From NCBI RefSeq assembly GCF_024300625.1, contig NZ_CP101322.1, positions 137,992-201,991 of the forward strand: a stretch of 64,000 nucleotides of DNA, in the 5' to 3' direction. The DNA is from Halovivax gelatinilyticus (GTDB lineage: Archaea; Halobacteriota; Halobacteria; Halobacteriales; Natrialbaceae). Under the pieces are notes generated by a model. The model searched no databases. It saw nothing but the letters and a program-made list of their open reading frames with translations, and was not told where the DNA came from. A program made the position numbers and the translations under genes. Below, in pieces: positions 8,696 through 17,088 of this stretch. Position 1 is the first letter of the stretch. The number at the start of each line of letters is the position of its first letter.

Positions 8696-9400
8696 TCATT
8701 CGAGACGGTCGAGTTCGCGACTGACTGCGGAAAGCGACGTCGTTTCGCCACGCAAGACGTCGGCGAGCGAGCGACAGGCAGAGAGCAGGTGTTCGGCTTC
8801 GAGCGGTTCGACGTCGCCGTCGAGGTGGTCGACGCGAACGGCGTGTGCGTCGATCGATTCGAACAGCTCGTAGACGTCCTGATCGATCGATTCATTCCAG
8901 GACCGCACGTCGCGCCGGTAGTCGCGGACGGCGCGCGAAACGGCCAGGCCACGAGCGTTTCGTATCGATCGGGCTACGTCGGCCACCGGAGGGCGTTCAC
9001 CCTCGTCGACCGAGCGCACCAACGACAGCAGGTAGAGGCGTTGCCCATTGGTGAGCGACGGCTTCGCCGTCGCGTACGTGGCCGCGTACCTGAGTTCGAG
9101 GGCACCGACGTACGTATCGTCCAATTCGAGGAGCGATCCGTCGGAGACGAACCCGCGACGGCCCACGTAGCGCCGACAGGATTTCGCAGCTCGCTGGCTC
9201 AGTTCCCGTATCGGGTGGTCGTCGATTTCGCGCCGAACCGCCGAGAGGTCGAGCGGCGTCGGGGAATCGGTGTGGACTCGGCGGTCTCCACGGCCGACGC
9301 TCCGGAGGCTGCCACACGCCGGACAGGCGATTTGACCGGTTTCCGCGTACGACCATCGGGTTCCACACTCCCGACAGCGACGGTCCCCACGGACGTTCAT
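8696..9400 (-). CDS. Zinc-ribbon helical protein of haloarchaea
   Basis: A 234-residue protein. The N-terminus carries a zinc ribbon (CRECGTRW then CPACGSL), like the N-terminal ribbon of TFIIB-type proteins. The rest is helical and Arg/Asp rich (ELSQRAAKSCRRYVGRRGF, GLAVSRAVRDYRRDVRSW). The start at 9400 (MNVRGDRRCREC) puts the first Cys pair close to the N-terminus; an earlier start at 9427 is also open. It faces the VOC gene tail to tail with 15 bases between. A nucleic-acid-binding role is plausible, but the function is not known. Confidence 0.7.
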   Translation of the reverse strand: MNVRGDRRCRECGTRWSYAETGQIACPACGSLRSVGRGDRRVHTDSPTPLDLSAVRREIDDHPIRELSQRAAKSCRRYVGRRGFVSDGSLLELDDTYVGALELRYAATYATAKPSLTNGQRLYLLSLVRSVDEGERPPVADVARSIRNARGLAVSRAVRDYRRDVRSWNESIDQDVYELFESIDAHAVRVDHLDGDVEPLEAEHLLSACRSLADVLRGETTSLSAVSRELDRLE

Positions 9401-9456
9401 GTGCGAGGACACGGACGGGAGCGTCAAAGGCTCACCGACACGCGACGCTAGATCGC

Positions 9457-10464
9457 CTACCGGCGAACGACGAAGGCGAACGTCCCCACGCCGCCGACGA
9501 CGATCGTCAACCAGTAGGTGCTCACGCGGTAGATCAGCGCGACCGAAAGGGCGGCGGCCGGTTCGAGCGATCCGAGGAGCATCAACGATGCGGTGACGAA
9601 GCCCTCGACCCCGCCGAGTCCGCCGGGAGCGGGTACGAACGAGCCGAGCTTACCGAACGCGACGGCGATGACGACCACCGGGAGCGCCAGTTCGTGGCCG
9701 AGCGCGAGGCCGCCGAAGTAGACGGGTAACATGAGAAACAACATTCCGAGGTGGGCATACAGCGCGCCGTAGGCGACGATCCGTCGGTCCGTCGCCAGAA
9801 GGTCGATCGACTGGTAGAAGTTATCGAGGCGGTCACGTACCGCCGCCGGCGAGAGTTTCTCTCCGAATTCCGTGGTGAGGCGATCGACCGGGCCCCGGAC
9901 GAGTCCGGCGACGCCGAGCACCAACCGATAGACGATCACCGGCTGTCTGACGACCACGTACGCCAGAACGGACAGCGTGACGAAGAGGCCGACGAACGCA
10001 AAAATGTAGTTCAGTATGTCAGCCCCGAGCGTGCCCGAGAACACGATCCATCCGATGGCGATGAACCCGAAGGTGTAGTACGGGATGTAGTTGAAGACGT
10101 CCGCCGAGAGGATGCCAGCCAGTCCGTCTTCGTACGCCATATCCGCGTCGCGAGCGACCAGATAGGCGACGAACGGTTCGGTCGCAACCTGCCCGTAGGG
10201 CGTGACGTACTTGATGAACATCGCAGAGAGGAAGACCCCGGCGACGTGAACGCCAGACATCGTCTCGTCGATCGTCCGAAGAAACTGCCCCCAAACCATT
10301 CCCCTGAACGTCAGTGCCAGTACGCCAGAGCAGACGCTGATACCGAGCAACAGCGGATCCGCGCCGGCGAGATCCGCGGCGACCTCCTCGTGGCCAACTA
10401 GTACGATCAGGGTGGTAAGGAGGATGGTGGCGATCAGGAACCCCAGGACGATCCGTCGCTTCAC
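9457..10464 (-). CDS. UPF0104 / lysylphosphatidylglycerol synthase TM-domain-like flippase
   Basis: A 335-residue membrane protein with about eight predicted helices, starting MKRRIVLGFLIATILLTTLIVL. It matches the flippase-like part of the AglD/MprF family: an early TFRGMVWGQFL, KYVTPYGQVATEPFVAYLVA, and the late signature SFVPAPGGLGGVEGF. The start codon is GTG at 10464. A TATA-like cataagatag (minus strand) lies about 30 nt upstream, which supports it. Family members are linked to lipid or glycolipid translocation or dolichol-linked transfer. No catalytic MprF acyltransferase domain is present. Confidence 0.8.
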   Translation of the reverse strand: MKRRIVLGFLIATILLTTLIVLVGHEEVAADLAGADPLLLGISVCSGVLALTFRGMVWGQFLRTIDETMSGVHVAGVFLSAMFIKYVTPYGQVATEPFVAYLVARDADMAYEDGLAGILSADVFNYIPYYTFGFIAIGWIVFSGTLGADILNYIFAFVGLFVTLSVLAYVVVRQPVIVYRLVLGVAGLVRGPVDRLTTEFGEKLSPAAVRDRLDNFYQSIDLLATDRRIVAYGALYAHLGMLFLMLPVYFGGLALGHELALPVVVIAVAFGKLGSFVPAPGGLGGVEGFVTASLMLLGSLEPAAALSVALIYRVSTYWLTIVVGGVGTFAFVVRR

Positions 10465-10684
10465 GCGCCAACGGTTGCATCGTACCTACAACTATCTTAT
10501 GAAAGCCCGTTGACGCAGAGAAAGCCGTCAAAAGTAGACCGATCCCGCCATATACCAGTGAAAATTAAACAAAAGTCGACGAGTGGGCGTGGCGTGTGGA
10601 TTTATTTGACGTATTGTAATAGAGATAAAAGATGGAAACTCACCCCAGACGACCCCACCGTCGTTGCTTACTCGGCGAAACGTC
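10465..10684. other. AT-rich intergenic region without a gene
   Basis: This stretch lies between the divergent UPF0104 gene and the frameshifted gene. The patch around 10550-10640 is clearly more AT-rich than its neighbours (tttatttgacgtattgtaat and on). A 68-codon frame here has unlike-haloarchaeal codon use and I do not believe it. Otherwise I see only the two promoters. Confidence 0.4.
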
Positions 10685-10690
10685 TTTATG
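10685..10690 (+). promoter_or_regulatory. TATA box for leaderless start at 10713
   Basis: TTTATG at 10685-10690 is centred 26 nt before the ATG at 10713, the usual distance for a haloarchaeal leaderless mRNA. This is the main reason to think that translation was meant to begin at 10713, which is not in frame with the long ORF downstream. Confidence 0.6.
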
Positions 10691-10712
10691 CTCGAGCGAT
10701 ACACCTTCTGTC

Positions 10713-11226
10713 ATGACGCGGAGTACGCAGGCTCCTGATCGAGAAATTCTCCGGTGAGTCCAGCTCTCGGACGGTCGAATTGCTCGTCGATGACTCGCTC
10801 GATGGGGAGACGGTGAAATTACACGTTGGAGAAACGACGCTAACGCTCACTCGCGTCGACGCACACCAGATACGCGCGGCGCTTCGTCGAGAATTGCCCG
10901 ACAGACGGGAGTTCGTCCGCACCGCCGGCACCCATCGCCCCGACGGTCGATACGTCGTCGAACGACGGCGGGCGACGAGCGGCGGCCACCGAAAGGTGTT
11001 CGACTCGTTCGACGACCTCGTCGGACTGTTTCGGTCGCTTCCCGACTCGATGCGGGTCGACGACATCGTGACGAAGGGACTCTCGGGTTCACGCAGGCAC
11101 GTCGTGCTCTGGCACTTCGTCGAGCACCCGGCGTTCGAGTGTTCGCTCCGATCGAAGCAGCCGCTTACGGTCGAAAAGCGCGTGGACCGAAAAGCGGATA
11201 CGGCACGGTCGGTCGACGACTCCTAA
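10713..11226 (+). pseudogene. Conserved hypothetical gene with apparent 5' frameshift
   Basis: The ATG at 10713 has an ideal leaderless promoter, but its frame gives only MTRSTQAPDREILR and a TGA at 10755. The long, well-coded frame is offset by +1. It can begin only at a TTG (10780), giving 148 residues, with a TGA at 10714-10716 closing it upstream. The main frame has a beta-hairpin start (GETVKLHVGETTLTLTRVDA), EFVRTAGTHRPDGRYVVERR, and near the end FDDLVGLFRSLP with RRHVVLWHFVEHPAFECSL, which looks like a genuine conserved haloarchaeal domain. Either one base is lost or gained near 10740-10756 (mutation or sequencing error), or translation starts at the rare TTG with a 70-nt leader. The function is unknown. 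Confidence 0.55.
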
Positions 11227-11332
11227 GGAGTTCGGTGTCATTGTGGCCGACCACGAGGGCTTAACAGTGACGAGCGAGTAGTTGTCCAAAGATGTTCCAG
11301 CCAATCGTGCGACTGTCTGCCAGGTGGTGGCT

Positions 11333-11479
11333 ATGAGAGACGAACAAGAAATCAGAGAACAATACGAGTTCCTAAGCGAGCAGTTAGACAGCGACGAGAT
11401 GAGACACGACGGAGTGAAGGAGATGTTTACGTACTATAAACGTGCCCTCGGCTGGGTTCTCGAAGAAGAATACATTTGA
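11333..11479 (+). CDS. Small acidic hypothetical protein
   Basis: A 48-residue ORF starting MRDEQEIREQYEFLSEQL and ending in GWVLEEEYI. It is predicted to be all helical, very acidic, and has haloarchaeal codon use. The internal ATG at 11333 is preferred because the upstream in-frame residues (from 11282) lack acidic character. It resembles small helical proteins seen elsewhere in haloarchaea. No function is known. Confidence 0.55.
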   Translation: MRDEQEIREQYEFLSEQLDSDEMRHDGVKEMFTYYKRALGWVLEEEYI

Positions 11480-11740
11480 GCGTCCCCGATCCCTGCTAGC
11501 TTCGTACTGCGATGGTGACGACGGACCACGCGTCGATGTCTACAATCGCGTCGGCGGTGGATCGGGATGGGTGATTACCCAGCGCGATTGGCCACACGAA
11601 TACAGGTATAGAATGCGAGAAGAACTCTCTCTGTCCCGGTGGTAATGGCACTGACATCGGATGAGAGGGTTCGACGGTTCATCGTCCATAGTATCACTAA
11701 AGTGAATTAAAACACCAACTGACCGGATGCTGTCGGTACA
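11480..11740. other. Gap with a possible coding remnant
   Basis: Bases 11513-11645 on the plus strand encode a haloarchaeal-looking stretch (DDGPRVDVYNRVGGGSGWVI and on to LSLSRW) with no good start codon of its own. It may be the tail of a lost gene. The rest of the gap, including an AT-rich patch near 11690-11715, shows nothing I can name. Confidence 0.35.
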
Positions 11741-11746
11741 TTTAAG
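11741..11746 (+). promoter_or_regulatory. TATA box of candidate ncRNA
   Basis: TTTAAG at 11741-11746 in an AT-rich setting predicts transcription from about 11768-11771, exactly at the base of the first hairpin described for 11768-11862. No start codon follows at leaderless distance. Confidence 0.5.
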
Positions 11747-11767
11747 TAGAGCCCCGGGCATTTGTCA

Positions 11768-11862
11768 CGTGACGCTTCGCTTGGAGGGCCGAAGCGTCAG
11801 CGGGGACCAATTCAGGGCGGCAAACGGCTCCGCGACCCTTTTCAGGTCGCGGGGCCGTTTTC
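11768..11862 (+). ncRNA. Candidate structured small RNA with two hairpins
   Basis: Two strong hairpins follow a TATA box. Hairpin 1: 11770-11779 pairs with 11790-11799 (10 bp, core GACGCTTCG/CGAAGCGTC), with a 10-nt loop containing GGAGG. Hairpin 2: 11824-11837 pairs with 11845-11858 (14 bp with one G-T wobble, core CCGCGACC/GGTCGCGG), with loop CTTTTCA, extendable by A-T pairs and followed by TTTTCC. The second looks like a terminator stem or a stable 3' end. I do not recognise an Rfam family, and no credible ORF covers it. The next gene, padR, has its own promoter, so this is more likely an independent RNA than a leader. Confidence 0.5.
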
Positions 11863-12009
11863 CTGTTTCAACCAGTACAGTACCGAGTTGAGCGGAGCGA
11901 CTATCTGTCCGAATCGAAGAGTCAACGGTTCGAAACGACCGAGCCTCCGAGTGGGTCTAACCCGGAAAATTTATTAAATTCAGACAATAACTATCGCTGG
12001 TACATACCC

Positions 12010-12285
12010 ATGCACGACTTAACCGGGTTTCAACGCGACCTGCTCTACGTCATCGCGGGCAACGACGACCCGCACGGCCTCGCCATCAAAGAAGAACTGG
12101 AGGCGTACTACGAGACCGAGATCCACCACGGCCGATTGTACCCCAACCTCGATACGCTCGTCGATAAGGGTCTCATCGAGAAGGGCCAACAGGACAGGCG
12201 TACGAACTTTTACACGCTCACTCGACGCGGACTGCGTGAACTCGAAGCCCGCAGAGAGTGGGAACACAAGTACGTCGATCTGTAA
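12010..12285 (+). CDS. PadR-family transcriptional regulator
   Basis: A 91-residue single-domain winged helix protein: LTGFQRDLLYVIAGNDDPHG, LAIKEELEAYYETEIHHGRLYPNLDTLVDKGLIEKG and YTLTRRGLRELEARREW match the PadR N-terminal domain. It has only a short C-terminal helix, unlike the two-domain PadR proteins. The AT-rich aaaatttattaaatt at about 11966-11980 is the likely promoter of padR. Haloarchaea carry many such small PadR proteins, and the target here is unknown. Confidence 0.88.
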   Translation: MHDLTGFQRDLLYVIAGNDDPHGLAIKEELEAYYETEIHHGRLYPNLDTLVDKGLIEKGQQDRRTNFYTLTRRGLRELEARREWEHKYVDL

Positions 12286-12540
12286 CGCGTGCGGGCAATC
12301 ACGCACAATCACGGCCCTCGCGGGCGCGCGTCGTCACTCCCCCGGCCAGCGTAGTCACCCGTATCGAGCGTGCATGAAACGTCGACACTGACCGGATCTC
12401 GACGACGGACATCGTAGCTGAGTGATTTGTCGAAATGAGTCGATTCGCCCAGCGCCCACCGTGTACGGGTAGCCCGCGTTCCGTCGGTGACGGTGCCAGC
12501 ACAACGAACAATTTTAGCCACGTCGCTACGCATCTCCGGC
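12286..12540. other. Intergenic, no gene seen
   Basis: This is the space between padR and the aminotransferase. The frames that cross it are shadows of the aminotransferase. An AT-rich acaattttagcc at about 12508-12519 is the likely promoter, about 27 nt before the ATG at 12541. Confidence 0.5.
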
Positions 12541-13905
12541 ATGGATCGAAATTCGGTCGAACCCGAAATCAGCACCATCCCCGGAAAACGGGCCCAGAAA
12601 TGGGCCGAGTACCACCACCAGACCGCCGCTCCGAGCACGTACGTCTACGAGTTCGTCTGGGATACGACCGCGGACGCGACGGGGCCGTTCTGTACGGACG
12701 TCGACGGCAACGTCTTACTCGATTTCACCGGTCACGTCGCGGCCGCTCCGCTCGGATACAACAATCCGGCGATTCGGGAGAAGTTCGAGTCGTTCGATCT
12801 TCCGGACCCGACCAAGATCGCGGGCCAGGACTTCTACGTGAGCAGCGATTGGCCGCCCGAATCGAGCGACCGCCCAGGGCCGTCGGAACTGATGGAGCGG
12901 CTCACGTCCCTCACCGACCAGTACGACATGGATGCGGTATTTCTCTCTAATTCGGGAGCGGAAGCAGTCGAGAACGCGATCAAGATCTGCTACGCGCGCG
13001 GGGGCCACCGCGGCGTCACGACCGACGGCGCGTTCCACGGCCGAACGCTCGGCGCGCTCTCGCTCAACCGGTCGAAGGCCGTTCACCGAAAGGGCTACCC
13101 GGAAATTCCCGGGATAGTATCCGTCCCGTACCCGTCCACCGACGCTGATTACGAGAAACGCTGGGCTACCGACGGCCCGGGTGGCAACGTCCTCGCCGAC
13201 AAACTCGACCCGGAGCGCGGCGTCATCGACCCGGACGAAGTCGCCTACGTCATCCTCGAACCGATCCAGGGCGAAGGCGGCTACAGACCGGCCCACCCCG
13301 AGTTCGCCCGAGACATCGACGCCCTCCGCGAACGGTACGGAATCGCCGTCATCGCCGACGAGATCCAGACCGGCCTCGGCCGAACCGGCGAGTTCTGGGG
13401 GGTCGACCACCTGGATCTCACGCCCGACGTCATCACCTGCGCGAAGGGACTACGCGTCGGCGCGACAATTTCCCGCTCGGACGTCTTCCCCGAAGAAACC
13501 GGCCGGATATCCTCGACGTGGGGTGCCGGTGATCTGCTATCCAGCCTGCAGGGTGCCGTGACGATCGACGTCATTCGCGAGGAGAACCTGCTCGAAAACG
13601 CCCGCGTCCGCGGTCGGCAGCTCAGAGAGACCATCGTCGACGCCGACCTTCCAGGGGTCGTAGACGTGCGCGGTCCCGGTCTCATGATCGGCGTCGAGTT
13701 CGACGCCAAAGACCGGCGCGAAGCCGTCGTCGAGGCCGCGATGAAGCGCGGTCTTCTGACGCTCGGTTGCGGGTACAAGACGCTCCGACTGCTCCCGCCG
13801 CTCGACGTGACCGAGCGCGAGATCGAACTCGGCGCAACTCTGTTCGCCGAGGCCGTCGAAGCGGTGGGATCGGATCAAACCGTCACCGCAACCGGCAGCG
13901 AGTGA
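12541..13905 (+). CDS. Class III PLP aminotransferase (ornithine/GABA/acetylornithine type)
   Basis: A 454-residue class III aminotransferase. Marks are FLSNSGAEAVENAIKICYAR (phosphate site), GAFHGRTLGALSL, EPIQGEGGYRP, VIADEIQTGLGRTGEFWG with the PLP-contacting Asp, and CAKGLRVGATIS with the Schiff-base Lys. The ATG at 12541 begins MDRNSVEPEISTIPG and follows a TATA-like element. The subgroup resembles archaeal enzymes of broad specificity, including Pyrococcus amino-acid racemases and omega-aminotransferases, so the substrate cannot be named. It stands alone. Confidence 0.85.
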   Translation: MDRNSVEPEISTIPGKRAQKWAEYHHQTAAPSTYVYEFVWDTTADATGPFCTDVDGNVLLDFTGHVAAAPLGYNNPAIREKFESFDLPDPTKIAGQDFYVSSDWPPESSDRPGPSELMERLTSLTDQYDMDAVFLSNSGAEAVENAIKICYARGGHRGVTTDGAFHGRTLGALSLNRSKAVHRKGYPEIPGIVSVPYPSTDADYEKRWATDGPGGNVLADKLDPERGVIDPDEVAYVILEPIQGEGGYRPAHPEFARDIDALRERYGIAVIADEIQTGLGRTGEFWGVDHLDLTPDVITCAKGLRVGATISRSDVFPEETGRISSTWGAGDLLSSLQGAVTIDVIREENLLENARVRGRQLRETIVDADLPGVVDVRGPGLMIGVEFDAKDRREAVVEAAMKRGLLTLGCGYKTLRLLPPLDVTEREIELGATLFAEAVEAVGSDQTVTATGSE

Positions 13906-13952
13906 AGACGGGCGGTTCGCGATATTTTCGCGAGCGGCGAGAGACCGACTCC

Positions 13953-14276
13953 TCAGAACTGGTAGCGTCGTTCGTCGTCCAGTTGCGGATACTGATCGGT
14001 GCCGGTCATCTCGCCGTAGGTCATCCCGGAGAGGTACTCGTCGTACGTGACGTCGTACCCGGTCCGTAGCTGAAAGTCGAGACGTCCGGTGTCGACGGTC
14101 GTCTGAAAGAGCAGGTGGACGGCCCGTCGTAGCAGTTCGTCCGTCTCGTCCGGATCGAGCGCCGACTCGAGCAACGCGAGTTCGTTTCGCGTCTCTGCGT
14201 CCAGATCGACCGTCAACTCGGTTCCGAGCTCGCCGTAGGCCGATTCGATCGCCTCGGACAGTTCGTCGAGTCCCAT
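13953..14276 (-). CDS. Small conserved hypothetical protein
   Basis: A 107-residue acidic protein. Its N-terminal two thirds are predicted helical (MGLDELSEAIESAYGELG, LLESALDPDETDELLRRAVHLLF), and it ends in a polar segment (YDEYLSGMTYGEMTGTDQYP). It is divergent from mutY, with 119 bases between starts. No catalytic motif is visible. I do not recognise the family. Confidence 0.65.
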   Translation of the reverse strand: MGLDELSEAIESAYGELGTELTVDLDAETRNELALLESALDPDETDELLRRAVHLLFQTTVDTGRLDFQLRTGYDVTYDEYLSGMTYGEMTGTDQYPQLDDERRYQF

Positions 14277-14395
14277 ACCGGGTCTGTATCCGCCGGACGC
14301 AAATGGGTTTCGTGGTGCGCCGATCGGTACGAGCCGGCCGGCGCCACCGAGGACGAACCACCACGCCTAATGCACGAACGGCCCAAATCCCGTCG

Positions 14396-15322
14396 ATGAG
14401 CGCGGATTCCGGATGCGACCGGTTGCCCCCCGAAACGGACCAGATTCGAACGGCCCTCCGCGAGTGGTACGAGGACGAACACCGATCGTTTCCCTGGCGC
14501 GAGACCGACGACCCGTACGCGATCTTGGTCTGTGAGGTGATGAGCCAGCAAACGCAGCTCGATCGGGTCCTCGACGCCTGGAACGGGTTTCTCGATAGGT
14601 GGCCGACCGTCGACGAGCTCGCAGCGGCCGAGCGAGCCGACGTCGTCGGGTTCTGGAGCGAACAGCGACTCGGATACAACAACCGCGCCCGGTACCTGCA
14701 CGAAGCGGCCGAACAGGTCGTCGATCGCTACGACGGGTCGTTCCCAACGGACCCGCGCGAACTCCAGGAGCTGATGGGAGTGGGACCATACACCGCGAAT
14801 GCGGTCGCCAGTTTCGCGTTCAACAACGGCGACGCGGTGGTCGATACGAACGTAAAGCGGGTGCTCTACCGGGCGTTCGACGTCCCCGACGACGATGCGG
14901 CGTTCGAAGCGGTCGCTCGCGAGCTCATGCCGGCGAACTCCTCGCGGCTGTGGAACAACGCGATCATGGAACTCGGCGGAGTGGCCTGCGAGAAGAAGCC
15001 GCGATGTGACGAACGGGCGTGTCCGTGGCGCGCGTGGTGTCGCGCTTACGAGGACGGCGACTTCACCGCCCCGGACGTCCCGACGCAGCCCGCATTCGAG
15101 GGAAGTCGACGACAAATGCGTGGCAGAGTCATCGCGGCCCTGAAAGAACACGGAACGCAGCGTCTCGCCGACCTCGGGCCGCGGGTACGCGTCGATTACC
15201 GCGACGATGGGACGTACGGTCGAGAGTGGTTAGCCGGGCTGCTCGAAGACCTCGCTGAGGACGGCCTTGTCGACGTGCGAACGAGAAGCGACGGGGATCG
15301 AGTGGCACGACTCAAACGGTGA
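14396..15322 (+). CDS. mutY: A/G-specific adenine glycosylase (MutY)
   Basis: A 308-residue DNA glycosylase that removes A mispaired with 8-oxoG. The helix-hairpin-helix LMGVGPYTANAVASFAF is followed by VVDTNVKRVLYR with catalytic Asp150. A [4Fe-4S] loop with Cys198, Cys204, Cys209 and Cys215 follows. QQTQLDRV is the usual early motif. The C-terminus (about 235-308) is not the NUDIX-like 8-oxoG sensor of bacterial MutY but a short wHTH-like region (GRVIAALKEHGTQRLADLG, LLEDLAEDGLVDVR). The start at 14396 gives the compact N-terminus of the family. Confidence 0.9.
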   Translation: MSADSGCDRLPPETDQIRTALREWYEDEHRSFPWRETDDPYAILVCEVMSQQTQLDRVLDAWNGFLDRWPTVDELAAAERADVVGFWSEQRLGYNNRARYLHEAAEQVVDRYDGSFPTDPRELQELMGVGPYTANAVASFAFNNGDAVVDTNVKRVLYRAFDVPDDDAAFEAVARELMPANSSRLWNNAIMELGGVACEKKPRCDERACPWRAWCRAYEDGDFTAPDVPTQPAFEGSRRQMRGRVIAALKEHGTQRLADLGPRVRVDYRDDGTYGREWLAGLLEDLAEDGLVDVRTRSDGDRVARLKR

Positions 15323-15337
15323 TCGGTTCGCGAGGGG

Positions 15338-16012
15338 TCACCAGCCGGGAAGGGACCGGAGAAACCGATGCGTGCCGAGGAAGGAACCGCACCAGAGAAC
15401 GAAGATACCGGATATCACGACCGGGAGTTCGAGGTAGACGATGGATTCGCCGACCGAGAGGGACGTCGACGCCAGGGTCGGCCCGCCGTACCAGACGAGC
15501 CAGAGTAACGTCGCTGCGGCGAACCCGATGGCGATCGACGGGACGAGCACCGTCCCGACGGAGGGGACGCGACGCCGAGTTCGGTGGACCGGTGGGCACG
15601 TCGCCGAGACGACGTACCACTGTACGCCGAAGTACGAAACGAGACCGAACACGAGTAATACGGTGGCCGCGGCGATACCGACGGCAGATCCGACGCGTTC
15701 GGCCACGAGCAACCAGGCCACCCAGATACCCGCAAAGAGCACCCCGGTGGCGATCCGACGGGGGAGCGGCCGTTCGTTCGGGTGTCGTGCGGAGACGTTT
15801 TCGATGATGAGATTAGTTCGAATCAGCGCGCCGAAGACGAGGACGGTGAGACCCGCCAGCGCGGTGAACGGCCGACGTGGCTCGACGACCAACAGAGTGA
15901 ACCAACAACCGATCAGCGCTGCATCGCTCAGGGAGACGTAGAGTGCAACCCGGACGTCGGCGAGGCGTCTGCGCGTACGTCGCCCGAACCCCTGACGACG
16001 AATGACGCTCAT
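15338..16012 (-). CDS. Multi-pass membrane protein, unknown function
   Basis: A 224-residue protein with a basic N-terminus (MSVIRRQGFGRRTRRRLAD) and about six hydrophobic segments (LIGCWFTLLVVEP, FTALAGLTVLVFGALI, ATGVLFAGIWVAWLLVA, AAATVLLVFGLVSYFG, GTVLVPSIAIGFAAATLLWLV, VVISGIFVLWCGSFLG). The positive N-terminus suggests it faces the cytoplasm. The start at 16012 is chosen over 16279, because the extra 89 residues look like antisense-type translation. It is tail to tail with mutY. No family is recognised. Confidence 0.65.
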   Translation of the reverse strand: MSVIRRQGFGRRTRRRLADVRVALYVSLSDAALIGCWFTLLVVEPRRPFTALAGLTVLVFGALIRTNLIIENVSARHPNERPLPRRIATGVLFAGIWVAWLLVAERVGSAVGIAAATVLLVFGLVSYFGVQWYVVSATCPPVHRTRRRVPSVGTVLVPSIAIGFAAATLLWLVWYGGPTLASTSLSVGESIVYLELPVVISGIFVLWCGSFLGTHRFLRSLPGW

Positions 16013-16426
16013 ACGGGTTACACCTGGTCGAACGCCATCGTTACCCAGTCCTTTACCGAGCGAGACCAATTGCGCAGGGCGAAAGTCACCCGAGTAGCCC
16101 AAAGCGGATGTGTGATCGAACCGACCGATCCGGACGGCCCCAGCGACGAAGCGACCGTCCAACCGAGATCTGGTACCCGGTACCCGGTGAATTCGTCGGA
16201 TAAACCGAGTCTGTCGCGCGCATTGACGCGAGTGTATCGGTCGTCGTGAGAGAACGTCGGTGACGCTGACAGCGGCCAACGCCGCTCGCTCGATCCGTTC
16301 ACTGAAGAGTAACGTTCACCTACCGGATCGCGTGGATGGGTCAGTGAGACATTTCCAGTCGTCCGACGACGGGCCGTCTGCGAAACGTGGTACAAAACTA
16401 TTTACGCGGGTGGAATACCGGGGATT
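16013..16426. other. Divergent intergenic region, no supported gene
   Basis: These 414 bases separate the minus-strand membrane protein from the plus-strand gene at 16427. Two overlapping minus-strand frames cover it, but neither has a good start or an acidic product. A TATA-like cggtttatcc (minus strand, about 16195-16204) might drive the membrane gene with a long leader. The plus-strand actatttacgcg near 16397 serves the next gene. Confidence 0.35.
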
Positions 16427-16990
16427 ATGCCAGACGAAGCAGGGCCACGTTTGTCGGAGACGATCGTGAAGGAAGCAGTCGGCGTCGGACTCGACTCCCC
16501 GATGCGAGAGTCGATACTCGACGCCGTCGACGAAGCCGAAGGGAACCGTAGGCTCTCTGCGGTACCCCTCGTCGGTGGTGCGCTCGCAATCGGAGCGGGA
16601 ATCGGGTACGCGCTCGGAAAACAGGGCATCGACGAGTCGTCGATGGACGTCGAATCGCTCCCGATCGAGGATCCGAAACAGCTCGTCGACGACGAAGCGG
16701 TCGACGAAGAATCCGACGACGGCGGGGACGGAAGCCGCCTCCCCAGACTCATCGCGCTCGTCGCTGTCGTCGGAGCGATCGCCTACCTCAAGCGCCGCCT
16801 GAGCGGCGACGACGAAGGGTGGGAACCGATCGAAGAGATAGAGACGTCGATAGACGAGGGCACCTCGAGCGTCGTCTCCGAGATCGGCGACGAGAAGACG
16901 GCGGGCGAGCGAGTGGCACAGGAGGAGGACGACGCAGACGAAGCGGAGGCATCCGACGAAACGGCGGAGGCGGACGAAGACGAGGAGTGA
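16427..16990 (+). CDS. Acidic membrane-anchored protein, haloarchaeal
   Basis: A 187-residue protein. Residues 1-40 are amphipathic (LSETIVKEAVGVGLDSPMRE), a glycine-rich hydrophobic stretch lies near 45-65 (VGGALAIGAGIGYALGKQG) and a transmembrane helix near 104-121 (RLPRLIALVAVVGAIAYLKRR). The C-terminus is a strongly acidic tail that ends DEAEASDETAEADEDEE. A TATA-like ctatttacgc sits about 28 nt before the ATG. The pattern suggests a small membrane-bound structural or scaffold protein. The function is unknown. Confidence 0.65.
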   Translation: MPDEAGPRLSETIVKEAVGVGLDSPMRESILDAVDEAEGNRRLSAVPLVGGALAIGAGIGYALGKQGIDESSMDVESLPIEDPKQLVDDEAVDEESDDGGDGSRLPRLIALVAVVGAIAYLKRRLSGDDEGWEPIEEIETSIDEGTSSVVSEIGDEKTAGERVAQEEDDADEAEASDETAEADEDEE

Positions 16991-17088
16991 GCTGAGACAT
17001 CGTTGGTCGGTTCGATAGAGCCACGAGATCGTCGATTGAATCGGGCGGTACGATAGAGCTAAGGGATCGTCGCCGCCAGAGTTGATCG

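Noticed and set aside
16018-16395. 125-codon minus-strand gene upstream of the membrane protein
   Set aside because: Basic, Ser/Arg-rich product, no good start or promoter; overlaps the intergenic region only.
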